From the NCBI GenBank assembly GCA_026122225.1, contig JANEZZ010001681.1:171995-235994 (forward strand): DNA of 64,000 bases. The letters are read 5' to 3'. Made by a program: the position numbers and the translations under genes. The first letter of the stretch is position 1, and every line of letters begins with the position of its first letter. Source of the DNA: Heloderma charlesbogerti. Its lineage: Eukaryota > Chordata > Lepidosauria > Squamata > Helodermatidae. Positions 20,420 to 31,077 of the stretch are shown here, piece by piece. The notes under the pieces were generated by a model. That model had not been told where the DNA came from. It did no database searches and was given only the letters and a program-made list of their open reading frames with translations.

Positions 20420-21380
20420 TAGGGATGGATGAAAGGGACTTACCTCGTCCTGCAGCTTGCTTCGTGGTGGGGGGGAGGCGCTTCGCTTCCCCCCCCAAAG
20501 TTCAGGCGAGGGGGGGAGGTGCCCCGCCTTGCCCGGCCGAAATTCAGGCCGGGGGGAGGTGCCCCATCCCTCGCCGCTGAAATTCAGGCCAGGTAGCAGC
20601 GCCCCGTCTACCCGGCCGCGAAAACACACACACACACACACCCGTGATAGGCTACGCAACGATTTACGTAGCCTATCACGGCTAGATTTCCAAAGTCAGC
20701 CGTGATAGGCTATGTAAATCGTCACGTAGCCTATCACGGGTGACGTTGAAAAAAAAAAAAAAGCACGTACGCAAATGGCGGTTCCCATGGGGACTGCCAT
20801 TTACGTTCCTTATTTTGGCATGTCTAGTCTACGTAAAGATTTACGTAGCCTACGGCGAAAATAAGGGGAATGCAAATAGCGTGCCCTTATTTTCGCCATA
20901 GTCTACGTAAATCTTTACGTAGACTAGACGTGCCAAAATAAGGAACACAAATGGCAGTCCCCATGGGAGCCACCATTTGCGTACGTGCTTTTTTTTTTCC
21001 CCCAAGTCAGCCGTGATAGGCTATGTGACGATTTACATAGCCTATCATGGCTGACTTTGGAAATCTAGCCGTGATAGGCTACGTAAATCATTACATAGCC
21101 TATCACGGGTGTGGGTTGTTGTTTTTTTTACTTTACTTTACTTTTTTTTTTGCAATGGCGGTGGCAGCAGCCGGTCGGGAGACCGGCCGCCGCCCCCGCC
21201 GCCCCTGCCCCCACCGAAACGCTGCCGGGACCCACCGCCGAGAGGGACATTCGCCGAAGGTAAGTCCCATCCCGGGGGGGGCGGGGGGCCGGTGGAGAAT
21301 TTCCCCAACACTTTCGGGGGGCCGAATGCGTCGGCACTCGGCCTCCCGAAGATTCGTGGAGAAATTCTCCTCCAACCCTA
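20420..21380. mobile_element. hAT-like palindromic element, copy C (complete, 961 bp)
   Basis: It begins TAGGGATGGATGAAAGG and ends CTCCTCCAACCCTA, with a perfect 8-bp duplication ATCACTTT at 20412-20419 and 21381-21388 in the interrupted LINE. Internal order matches copy B in the opposite orientation: GC-rich arm, two 36-bp hairpins (GATAGGCTACGCAACGATT type, about 20644-20739), a poly-A run, a central hairpin (about 20819-20935, CTAGTCTACGTAAAGATTT), a poly-T run, two more hairpins (about 21012-21104) and a second GC-rich arm. An ACTTACCTCG on the left (reverse complement CGAGGTAAGT) and GAAGGTAAGT at 21257 are splice-donor-like. Confidence 0.93.
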
Positions 21381-21590
21381 ATCACTTTACACTTGCTTAC
21401 ATTGAACTGCATTTTCCAGTGGATGCCCATCCTCCCAGTTTGGAGAGGTCCTTTTGGAGCTCTTTACAATCCCTTTTTGTTGTAACCACCGTAAATAATT
21501 TGGTGTCATCCGCAAACTTGGCCACTTCACTGCTCATTCCTAACTCCAGATCATTTATGAAAGCATTTATGATTTTTTTTGTGATCAAAA
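21381..21590 (-). mobile_element. CR1-like LINE, 5' part of the split copy
   Basis: It continues the minus-strand LINE after copy C. The frame gives ELGMSSEVAKFADDTKLFTV, with the RT catalytic box FADD, and then LSKLGGWASTGKCSSM. It ends in AT-rich sequence near 21590, consistent with 5' truncation. Confidence 0.82.
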
Positions 21591-21810
21591 GGATTCTGTA
21601 GAATTGATAACATTAAAATATGTTATATTAAGTCTACATCATTTGAAACTGTCATAACTCATGATAATTTTCTCTGTTTCAAAAGTATTAACTTTGCTTT
21701 TGTATTACATGGAATGATGAAGCCTATTTCCACAATATAAACTCATCTCAAAGGTATGTATTTACTACTTTTCTTTGTAATGAATGTATTTAGAGCTTAA
21801 CACTGCAATC

Positions 21811-21856
<46 letters not shown>

Positions 21857-21874
21857 ATACACACACACGCACAC

Positions 21875-21925
<51 letters not shown>
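21811..21925. repeat. Compound (AT)n(GT)n(AC)n microsatellite
   Basis: Alternating AT, TG, AT and AC blocks ending in TATA just before the Tc1 element. Similar TG/TA sequence continues on the other side at 23177, so the transposon sits inside this tract. Confidence 0.95.
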
Positions 21926-21927
<2 letters not shown>

Positions 21928-21933
<6 letters not shown>

Positions 21934-23174
21934 GTACTGTGCAAAAGTCTTAGGCCACCACCAGCTTTGTTGTTTTAGCAAAGTTTTAATGACCATCTAT
22001 AATTATTTTTTGGTCTCTGTATTAAGATACAAACAGAAAATACAGGAAATATGTACAGGCAAAAGTCAGTATTTAGTGTGACCTCCCTTGGCTCTAAGCA
22101 CATCTTGAACTCTTTTGGGGAGACTGTCCTGACGTTTTCTGAAGTAATCTTCTGGTATATTATACCAGACTTCTTTCAGCACTTCCCAGAGTTCTTCTTT
22201 AGATGCAGGTTGTCTTTAATTTCTTTCTCTGTCCAGGTGATCCCATACTGCCTCTATAATATTCTGGTCTGGACTCTGTGGAGGTCAGTCCATGACTGTC
22301 AGTGTTTTATCAGCTGTTTTCCTCGCTAAATATGATTTCACTGCATTAGCAGTGTGCCTGGGATCATGCTGAAAAATGAAACCATTCCCAATCAGGAGCT
22401 TTCCAGAAGGAATGGCATGATGAATTAAAACCTGTCTGTACTTTTCAGCATTCATGATCCCATCAATACGGACAAGATCACCAACACCACTGGCAGAAAT
22501 GCCACCCCAAATCAGGACAGACCCTCCACCATGTTTCACTGAAGGCCACAAGCACTCATTTGTCCATCTCTCTCCAACTCTTCTTCTCACATACTGTCGA
22601 CGATTGGACCCCAAAATTTCAAACTTGGATTTACCACTCCATAATACTCTTTTCCACTGATCCTCATTCCAATCTTTGTGAATTTTAGCATATCTTAGCC
22701 TTTTCACCCTATTCCCCTTCCGTAAAAGTGGATTCTTGGCTGCTACCCTTCCATCAAGACAATTCCTGATCAAGTTTCTTCAGACTGTAGAAGGGTCAAC
22801 TTGGCATCCCAATGCAGCTGCCAGATGCTGAGCCAGGTCCCTGCTGGACTTCCTCTGGTCTCTCAAAGAAGAAACTATGAGGAACTTCTTATCAGACTTT
22901 GAAAGTTTTCTTGGCCTTCCAGTCCTTTTAGGGGAGCCAGGTGCCTGCTGTTACTCTAGTGTAAGGGGAGATCACACTAAATACTTGCCACTTTAGCCTA
23001 TGGAAGCTGTTTTTTCTGATTTTTTTTTCTGTTGTTGAATACTGCATACAAATTTCCTGTATTTTCTGGTTGCACTCTAATGAAGAGACTGAGAAATAAT
23101 TATATATGGTCATTATACCATTGCTAAAACAACAAATCTAATGGTGGCCTAAGACTTTTGCACAGTACTGTGTG
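21928..23174 (-). mobile_element. Tc1-like DNA transposon, complete but inactive (1247 bp)
   Basis: Inverted ends of about 65-70 bases begin CACACAGTACTGTGCAAAAG on both sides and are flanked by TA dinucleotides (21926-21927 and 23175-23176), as expected for Tc1/mariner insertion. The length of 1247 bp is typical for Tc1 elements. The single transposase gene is on the minus strand and is broken. Confidence 0.94.
22080..22950 (-). pseudogene. Tc1-family transposase (inactive)
   Basis: From the N-terminal side: the GRPRKLS hinge between the two helix-turn-helix parts (about 22910), DLAQHLAAALG, then the open frame 22773-22285 with the catalytic domain. The first Asp of the DDE triad is lost: the block usually reading WSDESKFE is WSGKSKFE here. 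The second Asp is present in IFQHDPRHTANAV. The frame then hits TGA right after LTVMD, where Trp is expected, and continues as PPQSPDQNIIEAVW with the third acidic residue. A working enzyme would cut at the inverted ends and insert at TA. Loss of a catalytic Asp plus stops makes this copy dead. Confidence 0.9.
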
Positions 23175-23176
23175 TA

Positions 23177-23184
23177 TGTATATA

Positions 23185-23223
<39 letters not shown>
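23177..23223. repeat. (TG)n microsatellite right of Tc1
   Basis: TGTATATATG followed by about 17 TG units and TATATAT. It is the right-hand continuation of the tract that Tc1 entered. Confidence 0.95.
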
Positions 23224-23225
<2 letters not shown>

Positions 23226-23624
23226 TTACCTAGGAGTAAGTTGCATTCAACAAAATGTTTTTTTTTTCCCTAGTAGAAATGCATAGGATTGCCTGTTAAT
23301 TCATGTAAATTTCTTCTTTTAATTCCCACTAAGAACAGCAGACTGAAAGTCTACTGTTCTTAGTACTTTAGAGTTCAGTTTCTGTACTTGTATTCATAAA
23401 AAATAAGCATTTCTGTGGTAGTTTAAACATTTTTATTTTCAGGGTATAAATTACGGTAATGAAGAAAGAAGAGAATAGATATCGATGTAGTTTATAGATT
23501 TTACTGAACCCAAACTTGTTGCATAATAAATTTGGATACTGAATACAGAACTAGCATTCTATGTAGGCTCAGACATTATGATGTTACACTAATTGCAAAC
23601 CCAAAATACTCCTGGATTGAGCAC

Positions 23625-23865
23625 TATGGATGGCCGAACTCACCCCCATCCCCACTGCATGCCACGCACTGGGCCCTTGCCAGCTGGCTGACCCTGTGCA
23701 TGGTGAGTGACACACAGACACCTGATCCTTCACCAAGCCACCATTTTGCATAAAAATGGTAGCTCAGCCCTTTTCATAAATCCCCATTTACACAAATGGC
23801 AGCCATAAAGTGGCCATTTACACAAGATTACAGGCATAAAAGGTCCATTGAGGGAGATGACCTGG
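23625..23865. mobile_element. hAT-like element, truncated relative of copy E
   Basis: TATGGATGGCC at 23625 resembles the TAGGGATGG end. The segment then shares CCACCATTTTGCATAAAAATGG and CCATTTACACAAGATTACAGG-type sequence with the element at 32791-33343. The second half of the palindrome is missing, and no right end or duplication was found. Confidence 0.55.
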
Positions 23866-24329
23866 CACGTGACCAGCACACACAAAGATGGTTAACAAGC
23901 CACCTTGGCTTATTAACCACCCTTGTGTCATGGAAACCAGGCCTCTATATCTAAACATGAATTCATCCCACAGGGATGACTCATGGACACAACAGAAAAT
24001 AAAGCCCTTATATGGCAATTTGCACTTACCTTAAGATGACCTTAAGTTCATGCCCTTGGCTCTGGAATATGAAGAGATATTCCCATTTGCAGGGATAAAA
24101 CAGATTTAGAATGTAGCATACATGCACCATTAAGTTGTGGACTGAGGTATAAGGAGGATTAAGGATACAGTAGGTTTTGTCCAGTGAGGACCTGAGGATC
24201 AATGCCAAACTGATACATCTGTAACATTTATTATAGTTCATCTAGTCCTCCATCCTGTTTTTACGAAGTGTCCAAACAGATGCTCCCTGGAAGCCCAGAA
24301 ACAGCGCATTCACTCCCCAGCCTTTTTCT

Positions 24330-24490
24330 CACAGCATTTTATATCCCAGCATTCCTCCCAGGAGGTACATAGTTCCTCCCCCACTTACTTTTATCCTCAC
24401 AACAGGATAAAGGTTACAACAGGTAAGTAAGGTTAGGCTGAGAGAGTGACTGGACCAGGGTCACCCAGTAAGCTTTGTGGTGGGATGGAT
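24330..24490 (-). mobile_element. MIR/CORE-type SINE fragment
   Basis: The antisense of the CORE-SINE middle is recognisable as TTTTATCCTCACAACAGGAT and GGTTAGGCTGAGAGAGTGAC followed by CAGGGTCACCCAGTAAGCTT. The tRNA-like head is mostly missing on the right. Confidence 0.7.
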
Positions 24491-24735
24491 ACTGGAACCC
24501 ATCAATTTGTCTAATCCCCTTTTAAATTCAGTTAAGGCAAAGATAATAAACACACCTTGTAGCAGTGAATTTCATAGATTAATTATGTGCTGTATGAAGG
24601 AGTACTTCCTTTGCTCCTTCCTAAATCTACTGCCAATCAATTTATTGGGTGGCCCCAAGTAATGAGGAATGGATCAGTCTTCTTCTGGCCTGTGTCATTT
24701 TCTTGTGTGTTTGATCAAGTCTGTTCCAACACATT
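24491..24735 (-). mobile_element. Old CR1-like LINE fragment
   Basis: GCAGTGAATTTCATAGATTA and TGTGCTGTATGAAGGAGTAC match, with many differences, the 3' region of the LINE at 19524-20419. It has no open frame. Confidence 0.6.
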
Positions 24736-25084
24736 TCAACATCAGTCTGCTATTTAAAAAAAAAAAAATGCACAAAAATTGTATGTAAATTTAATGGTTC
24801 CCCCCGACCCGAAGATGCACATTTTAAAATGTATTTCCCTCTAAAGTATGTATTTTTTTGGTAGACATTTTCTCCTGAAATGCACATTTCTGTATGCATT
24901 TTTGAACCCAAGTACTGTATTGCAAAATCCAGAGAAATGCAGAATCTGAAGGATAACTGAATTCCAATCCAGGCATTAGTTTGAGAAATGTGAATTAGGT
25001 CAGTTTGCTTAAAAACACAGATCAAACAAAATCCTCAAGTATCTCTACCCCCAAGTCTTAGTGGAAAAGATATATAACAGCCAT

Positions 25085-25560
25085 AATTTAATGAATCTAG
25101 ATCACATCCCCTCTTAGTCATCTTTTTTTTTTCTAAATGTCCAACATGCTTTATCCTCTTCCTCTGCAAAAGGTGCTTCAACCAAACCCTTCATAATGTT
25201 CGTTGACATTTTCTGAACCTTTTCCAGCTCTGAACATTTTCCATCAAAAAGTATCATTTTTGAGCTGGTGTGGCCAGAACTGAATAGACATATCCACACC
25301 ATAGGTCTATATAAAGAAATGAGAATACTGGCAGTTTTATTTTTAGATATCCTAATTAGATATCCTAATGATATCTAGTAAGGAATGTCCATTTACCTTT
25401 TTCACTGCTGCTTCCCACTGTTGATCTTTTCATTGAGCTGTCTGTCATGGCCCCAAGATCCCTTCCCTATTAGTTTGCACCACATCAGTTTTTGGGTAGC
25501 TTACATGTTTGCCCCAGTGTGCATCACTTTATACTTACAAGCCATCTTGAGCTTTTGCAA
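25085..25560 (-). mobile_element. Old CR1-like LINE fragment (RT C-terminus)
   Basis: The antisense frame gives VWICLFSSGHTSSKMILFDG, SELEKVQKMSTNIMKGL and similar degenerate CR1-like tail sequence, followed by DNA matching the region around 20300-20420 of the better copy (GCCCCAGTGTGCATCACTTT). It probably belongs with the fragment at 24491, separated by 350 bp of TG/AAAT-rich sequence. Confidence 0.65.
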
Positions 25561-25870
25561 GGTGACTATATGTTTTTAATTAATCAATTAATTAAGAGTG
25601 CCTTCCTGTATGTGGTATTCCTGATAGACAGAGAGCTCTGAGTTTGGAGGCCTCAGCCTATCTTATGCCCTGTGGGCAAGAGCGAGGCAGGGCAAGAGGA
25701 GGACAGGGGCAAGTTTGACTCCTGTTCCTCTGTTAAAAATACAAAAAAGCAGCTGACTTGACTTTTGGCTGCAGGGGGACAACTGGAGAGGCCATAGGAT
25801 ACTGTATAATCCATCCTCTCCATTCCCCTTCCCTCCCCTTCCCACCCACCACCACACTCCCTTTTCTACG

Positions 25871-26250
25871 AATATAAGAACCCTGCTGGATCAGACCAAG
25901 GGTCCATCTAGTCCAGCATTCTGTTCACACAGTGGCAAACCAGCTGTCAACCAGGAACCCACAAGCAGGACATGAGGACAACAGCACCCTCCCACCCATG
26001 TTCCCCAGCAACTGGTGTACATAGGCTCACTGCCTCTGGTACTGGAGGAAGGACATAGCCATCAGGACTAGTAGCCATTGATAGCCTTCTCCTCCATGAA
26101 TTTGTCCAGTCCTCTTTTAGAGCCATCCAAATTGGTGGCCATCACTACATCCTGTAGTAGCAAATTCCATAGTTTAACTATGTGCTGTGGGAAGAAGTTC
26201 TTCCTTTTATCAGCCCTGAATCTCCCACCAATCAGCTTCACAAGACAGTT
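25871..26250 (-). mobile_element. CR1-like LINE 3' end, second family
   Basis: It runs from AATATAAGAACCCTGCTGGA through CAGCATTCTGTTCACACAGT and CCATGTTCCCCAGCAACTGG to CTCCCACCAATCAGCTTCAC, collinear with 19524-19920. This is the 3' UTR and very end of ORF2 of the same LINE family as the split copy, 5'-truncated. Confidence 0.85.
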
Positions 26251-26847
26251 GTGACCTCATAAGAGAAACCTTCTGTGGCAGCTGAAGGGAGGAGGATCTA
26301 TGACTGAATGTCCTCTTCTGCTCTCATCACTCTGTCTCTGGGCATGGAGGAGGAGATCCTCAGCATCCTATGGCATGCCAGTTGCTGTCTACGGGCCATA
26401 GGATTGCTCTCTAATTAAATAAGATGTTTCTGACCAACCTGATTGTTACTATATAATGTCCATTTTAGCCTACTTTACTGCAGTTAGGTCCAGCCCAAAG
26501 CATTTTAATACCTGAGGTGAAGAATAAAATGGTGCCCCTTCCCACTGCATGTACAAAAGCCAACTGGAGTGAAGTTGAATCTTTCCACAACACTGGCAAT
26601 GGAACTGTGCCCTCCACCATATCTGAAGGCAGGAGGCTCGCTTAGGGGGCTCAGGATAGGCCATGTGTGACACAGCTCTCTCCTCCAACACCTTGCTGCT
26701 GCTTCCCAGCATCTGCTGCCTGAGAGAACTGCCTCACTCTGCCTAATGGTAGGGCCAGCCCTGACTGCAACCCTCTGCACGTGTCTGCCCTAGTAAATGT
26801 GAAAATGATTGCAGTCTCACAATGCCATCCTATATGTGTCTAGGGTT

Positions 26848-26915
26848 AGGCTACAATCCTATACTCACTGACCTGGGAAGATACTCCATGGAACTCAATG
26901 AGACTTCTGGACTGC
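26848..26915. repeat. Dispersed CAATCCTAT...AACTCAATG repeat
   Basis: A degenerate unit with ACAATCCTATACTCACT and GGAACTCAATGAGACTT. Related units are at 36988-37075, 51066-51140, 53998-54062, 54515-54602, 62285-62482 and 63600-63672. The unit is itself roughly palindromic (AAGTCCCATTGA / TCAATGGGACTT). Confidence 0.6.
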
Positions 26916-27529
26916 ACTATAATGCTACAAGCTTGTTGCTCCCAGCTTACTGCAGATGCAATATTACCATGCTGAAATTTGTTATAGATGGTAATGGAGC
27001 ATACATCTCTTCATTTTACCTAGGTACAGCAGACCTGCAGTGTGGATGTGTAACAAAGTTATTACATTCTTTATCTGAACATCTATATCTGTCAGATGAA
27101 GATCACACAAGATGATATTTGTATGTTGGTTGTCATTTCCATAAAGGAAAATGATGGACATGGAAATGAATGATAAATAGAAATAGAATATATCATCAAT
27201 GATAATTATGTTGTTGTTCAGTGGTTAAGCCATGTCCTACTCTTCATGACCCCATGGACCATAGCACGCCAGGCCTTCCTGTCCTCTGCTCTCTCCCGGA
27301 GTGTGCTCAAGTTCATATTCATTGCATCAGTGATGCTATCTAGCCATCTCATCCTCTGCTGTCCCCTTCTCCTTTGGCCTTCAATCTTTCCCAGCATCAG
27401 GGTCTTTTCCAGTGACTTTTCTCTTCACATTAGGTGGCCAAAATATTTGAGCTTCAGCTTCAGTATCTGTCCTTCCAATGAGCAGTCAGGGTTGATTTCC
27501 TTTAGGATTGACTGATTTTACTTCCTTGC

Positions 27530-28200
27530 AGTCCCGGGGACTCGTAAGAGTCTCCTCCAGCACCACAGTTCGATGCTTCGGTGCTCAGCCTTCCTTATAG
27601 TCCAGCTCTCACAGCCATATGTTACTACTGAGAAAACCATTGCTTTGATTATACGAAACCTTGGTCAGCAAGGCTCAAGTTCAGTGACCACACTACCATG
27701 GCTATCAGGGACATTAAGATCTTTCCTGTATAGTTCTTCTGTGTATTCTTTCCACCTCTTCTTAATCTCATCTGCTTCTGTTAGGTCCCTGCCTTCTTTG
27801 TCCTTGATCATGCCTGTCTTTGCACAAAATGTTCCCTTGAGATCCCTGATTTTCTTGAAAAGATCTCTAGTCGTTTCCATTCTATTGTTTTCCTCCATTT
27901 CTTTGCATTGTTCATTTAAGAAGGCCTTCTTGTCTTTCCTTGCTATTCTCTGGAACTCTGCATTCAGTTGGATAAATCTTCCCCTTTCTCCCTTGCTTTT
28001 TGCTTCCCTTCTTTCCTCAGCTACTTGTGAAGCCTCATCAGACAGCCACTTGGCTTTCTTGCATTTCTTTTTGGGGGGATGGATTGAGTTGCTGCCTCCT
28101 GAACAATCTTACGGACCTCCGTCCATAGTTCCTCAGGCACTCTGTCTATCAGGTCTAATCTCTTAAATCTACTGCTTACCTCCACTGTATATTGGGATAT
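27530..28200 (-). pseudogene. BovB linker region and RT remnants
   Basis: Frame 27898-27665 gives the segment between endonuclease and RT (ETTRDLFKKIRDLKGTFCAK, DEIKKRWKEYTEELYRKDL). Antisense sequence upstream of it (27900-28200) gives the highly charged spacer in broken frames. Near 27677 the sequence changes from VVTELEP directly to the RT C-terminal sequence corresponding to TLPTKVRLIKAMVFP, so the catalytic palm is deleted. Confidence 0.82.
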
Positions 28201-28361
28201 GATTTAGGTCATACCTGCATGGTTTAGTGGTTTTCCCTACGTTCTTCAATTTAAGCCGAAATTTTGCAAGAAGCAGCTCATGATCTGAGCCACAGTCAGC
28301 TCCAGGTCTTGTTTTGACTGACTGTATAGAGCTTCTCCATCTTTGGCTGCAAAGGACATAA

Positions 28362-29180
28362 TCAATCTGATTTCGATATTGACCATCTGGTGATGTCCAT
28401 GTGTAGAGTCTTGTGCTGTTGGAAAAGAGTGTTTGCTATGATCAGTATGTTCTCTTGGCAAAACTCTATTAGCCTTTGTCCTGCTTCATTTTGTACACCA
28501 AGGCCATGCTTGCCTGTTATCCCAGTGATTTCTTGACTTCCTCCTTTAGCATTCCAATCCCCTATGATGAAGAGGACATCTTTTTTTGGTGTTAGTTCTA
28601 GAAGGTGTTGTAGGTCTTCACTGAACCGATCAACCTCAGCTTCTTCAGCCTCAGTGGTTGGGGCATAGACTTGAATTACTGTGGTGTTGAATGGTTTGCC
28701 TTGGATTCGTACTGAGATCATTCTATCATTTTTGAGATTGTACCCCAGTACTGCTTTTCCCACCCTTTTGTTGACTATGAGTGCTACTCCATTTCTTCTA
28801 AGGCATTCTTGCCCACAGTAGTAGATATAATGATCACCTGAATTAAATTCGCCCATGCTTGTCCATTTGAGTTCGCTGATTCCCAAGATGTCGATGTTCA
28901 ATCTTGCCATCTCATGTTTGACCACCTCCAGCTTACCTTGATTCATTGATCTTACATTCCAGGTTCCTAAACAATATTGTTCTTTACAGCATTGGACTTT
29001 CTTTTCACCACCAGACATATCCACAGCTGAGTGTCCTTTCGGTTTTGGCCTAGCCGCTTCACTCTTTCTGGCGCTACTTGGAAATTCCCTCTGCTCTTCC
29101 CCAGTAGTATATTGGACACCTTCTGACCTGAGGGGCTCATCGTCCGGCGTCATCTCTTTTAGCCTTGTGATACGTTCCAT
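28362..29180 (-). pseudogene. BovB endonuclease domain (open frame, 272 aa)
   Basis: The frame starts at the BovB initiator context (MERITRLKEMTPDDEP) and runs open through an APE-type endonuclease: LGTWNVRSMNQGKLEVV with the catalytic Asn, DILGISELKWTS with the catalytic Glu, TVIQVYAPTTEAEEAEV, and FIIGDWNAKGG with the Asp-x-Asn pair. A frameshift near 28370-28390 precedes the last block, where the neighbouring frame encodes the GSDHELL motif. The enzyme nicks target DNA to prime reverse transcription. Four of the usual catalytic positions are present in one frame, and the SDH block is out of frame. Confidence 0.88.
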
Positions 29181-29360
29181 GGGGTTTTCTTGGCAAGAAT
29201 ACTGGAGTGGGTTGCCATTTCCTTCTCTAGTGGACCACAGTCAGAACTCTCCACCATGACCTGTCTGTCTTGGGTGGCCCTGCACAGCATAGCTTATGGC
29301 TTCACTGAGTTACGCAAGCCCCTTCACCACAACAAGGCAGTGATCCATGAAGTGGCAATG

Positions 29361-29702
29361 ATAAATATACATTTCTATAAATAATAAATATCTATTTCAC
29401 CATGTCTACAGGCAGCCAGAACATGTAGAAAATCATAGCTTTCCACCTTGTGAAAGAGACAGACATATTCAGACTTCTGCATTTGTCACACATTACATGT
29501 ATTGAGTGGGGTACACTGTAATGACTATTCATTCTATCTTGTGTAGAATATTCTGTCTTGTGTAACATATCTGCATAGGATAGGAAATTGTCTTGTGTAG
29601 GTAGTCTGCAGACAAGTCTGCACTGTAAAATTTGGCAGTTAGATCTTATTCCCCATGAGGAAGGATAGGTAGCAAAATTCATTGCAGACCTCCATGGAGG
29701 TA
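29361..29702. other. Non-coding stretch, nothing assigned
   Basis: Short AT-rich spacer between BovB and the hAT-like element. I see no recognisable feature. Confidence 0.45.
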
Positions 29703-29710
29703 CCTACATG

Positions 29711-30519
29711 TAGGGATGTCATGGGTGCCCAATTGGGACTGGGAGTCAGATGCATGCTCATCAAGCACTGCATGGTGCAGGAGCACCCTGCAGCTGCCCA
29801 CTCCTCGATGCGAGCCACCATTTTTACGCATGATGGGGGCACCATAATTTCTGTATTTTTAATGTTGCACACAATGGCGGCCATACAGGGCCATCTCCAC
29901 AACATAAAAGGCATAAAGGGCCCCTTTACACCTCTAATGTTGCAGAGACGGCCCTGTACAGCCACCATTGTGTGCAACATTAAATATATGGAAATTATGG
30001 TGCCCCCATCATGCGTAAAAATGGCGGCTTTCAGCAAGGAGTGGGCAGCTGCGGGGTGCTCCCAGACTGCTCGCCGAGCCCTCCAGGGCTCGTGTGGCCA
30101 GTGAGTGGGCCATTAAATCAGCAAGCACCTGTGCTCAGTGGGCACCGATGAGTCCATCCATCCTTAAAAAGGTAAAGGTAATGGTGTCCCCAACCAGTCG
30201 TGTCCAACTCTAGGGTGCGGTGCTCATCCCCGTTTCTAAGCCGAAGAGCCAGCGCTGTCCGAAGACGCTTCCGTGGTCATGTGGCCGGCATGACTGAACA
30301 CCGAGGTGCACGGAACGCTGTTACCTTTCCCGCCGAGGCGGTACCTATTTATCTACTTGCAATTTCTTGCTTTCGAACTGCTAGGTTGGCAGGAGCTGGG
30401 ACTGAAGACGGGAGCTCACTCCGTCATGCAGCACCAGGGTCTCGAACTGCTGACCTGCCAACCTTCCAGTCTGCAGTTCAGCGTCTTAACCACTAAGCCA
30501 CCGCGGCCATCCATCCTTA
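29711..30519. mobile_element. hAT-like fold-back element, copy D, with nested SINE
   Basis: It begins TAGGGATGTCATGGGTGCCC and ends CCATCCATCCTTA. The flanking 8-mers are CCTACATG (29703-29710) and CCTACCTG (30520-30527), one mismatch. Without the SINE it is about 456 bp. Long arms mirror each other: GGAGCACCCTGCAGCTGCCC (29780s) against GGGCAGCTGCGGGGTGCTCC (30040s), and AATGTTGCACACAATGGCGG against CCACCATTGTGTGCAACATT. The centre is near 29925. It carries no gene. Confidence 0.88.
30167..30506 (-). mobile_element. Sauria-like tRNA-derived SINE (340 bp)
   Basis: It lies between perfect 13-bp direct repeats CCATCCATCCTTA (30154-30166 and 30507-30519). On the minus strand the tRNA-like head is at the right (CGGTGGCTTAGTGGTTAAGA, B-box-like GTTCGAGACC). 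The body contains AACTGCTAGGTTGGCAGGAG, ATTTATCTACTTGCAATTTC and GGTCATGTGGCCGGCATGAC in plus-strand reading. The 3' tail CCTTTACCTTT is at the left. These strings match what I know of squamate Sauria SINEs, which are thought to be mobilised by BovB. This is one of the strongest taxonomic markers in the window. Confidence 0.85.
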
Positions 30520-31021
30520 CCTACCTGTAAAAAAACTAGGTAGTGACAAGAGATTTTGTGCATACTTGGTGATATCAGCCATAAATTAAGACCTGCTGGA
30601 TGGACACTGTCAGGTATATTAAATACATAACAGGGTGTATAATCTAATGAAAGTCAGAAGTAATCTTATTTGGCTGTATTAAAGATTCAGTTAGTAAGTG
30701 CAATTATCAGTTAATAGCGAACATGTTGATAATGGCAGATAAGCTAAATGTAAATGTGATATGCTTCTGCCCATTAGAATAGCTCAATAAAACGTGGCAT
30801 ACCGCCATATTAATAAAATTGACAAATTATTTACAAATCAGACAAGAATCTGTTAAAGAAAGGTAATTATTATCCAACATAGATATGGGGAGGGGGGGAG
30901 AGAGAAACTGGCTTGCCCATCATAACTGAAGAAATATTGACACAGATTTGCTGTAATTTTGTTGCTGGAAACTTATCATATGTTCTGAATTTCTTTTCTC
31001 TCTTGCAGTATTCCTACATTG

Positions 31022-31060
<39 letters not shown>
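31022..31060. repeat. (ATT)n microsatellite
   Basis: Thirteen ATT units immediately beside the MIR-type SINE tail, as often seen at SINE 3' ends. Confidence 0.97.
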
Positions 31061-31061
<1 letters not shown>

Positions 31062-31077
31062 TCCTTTTTTTCCTCCT

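Larger units (their letters stand above)
27207..29360 (-). mobile_element. RTE-BovB LINE, 5' end and 3' end kept, RT core deleted
   Basis: The minus-strand BovB starts at about 29360 with the typical 5' leader (CATGGTGGAGAGTTCTGACT region) and the endonuclease gene. It continues to the endonuclease-RT linker (to about 27677), then jumps to the extreme RT C-terminus and the 3' end (GAACAACAACATAAT) at 27207. Roughly the whole RT palm is missing. An intact element is about 3 kb or more. Confidence 0.92.

Noticed and set aside
26822..27115. 98-codon frame starting MPSYMCLGLGYNP
   Set aside because: Its first part overlaps the dispersed CAATCCTAT repeat, and the rest shows no known domain.
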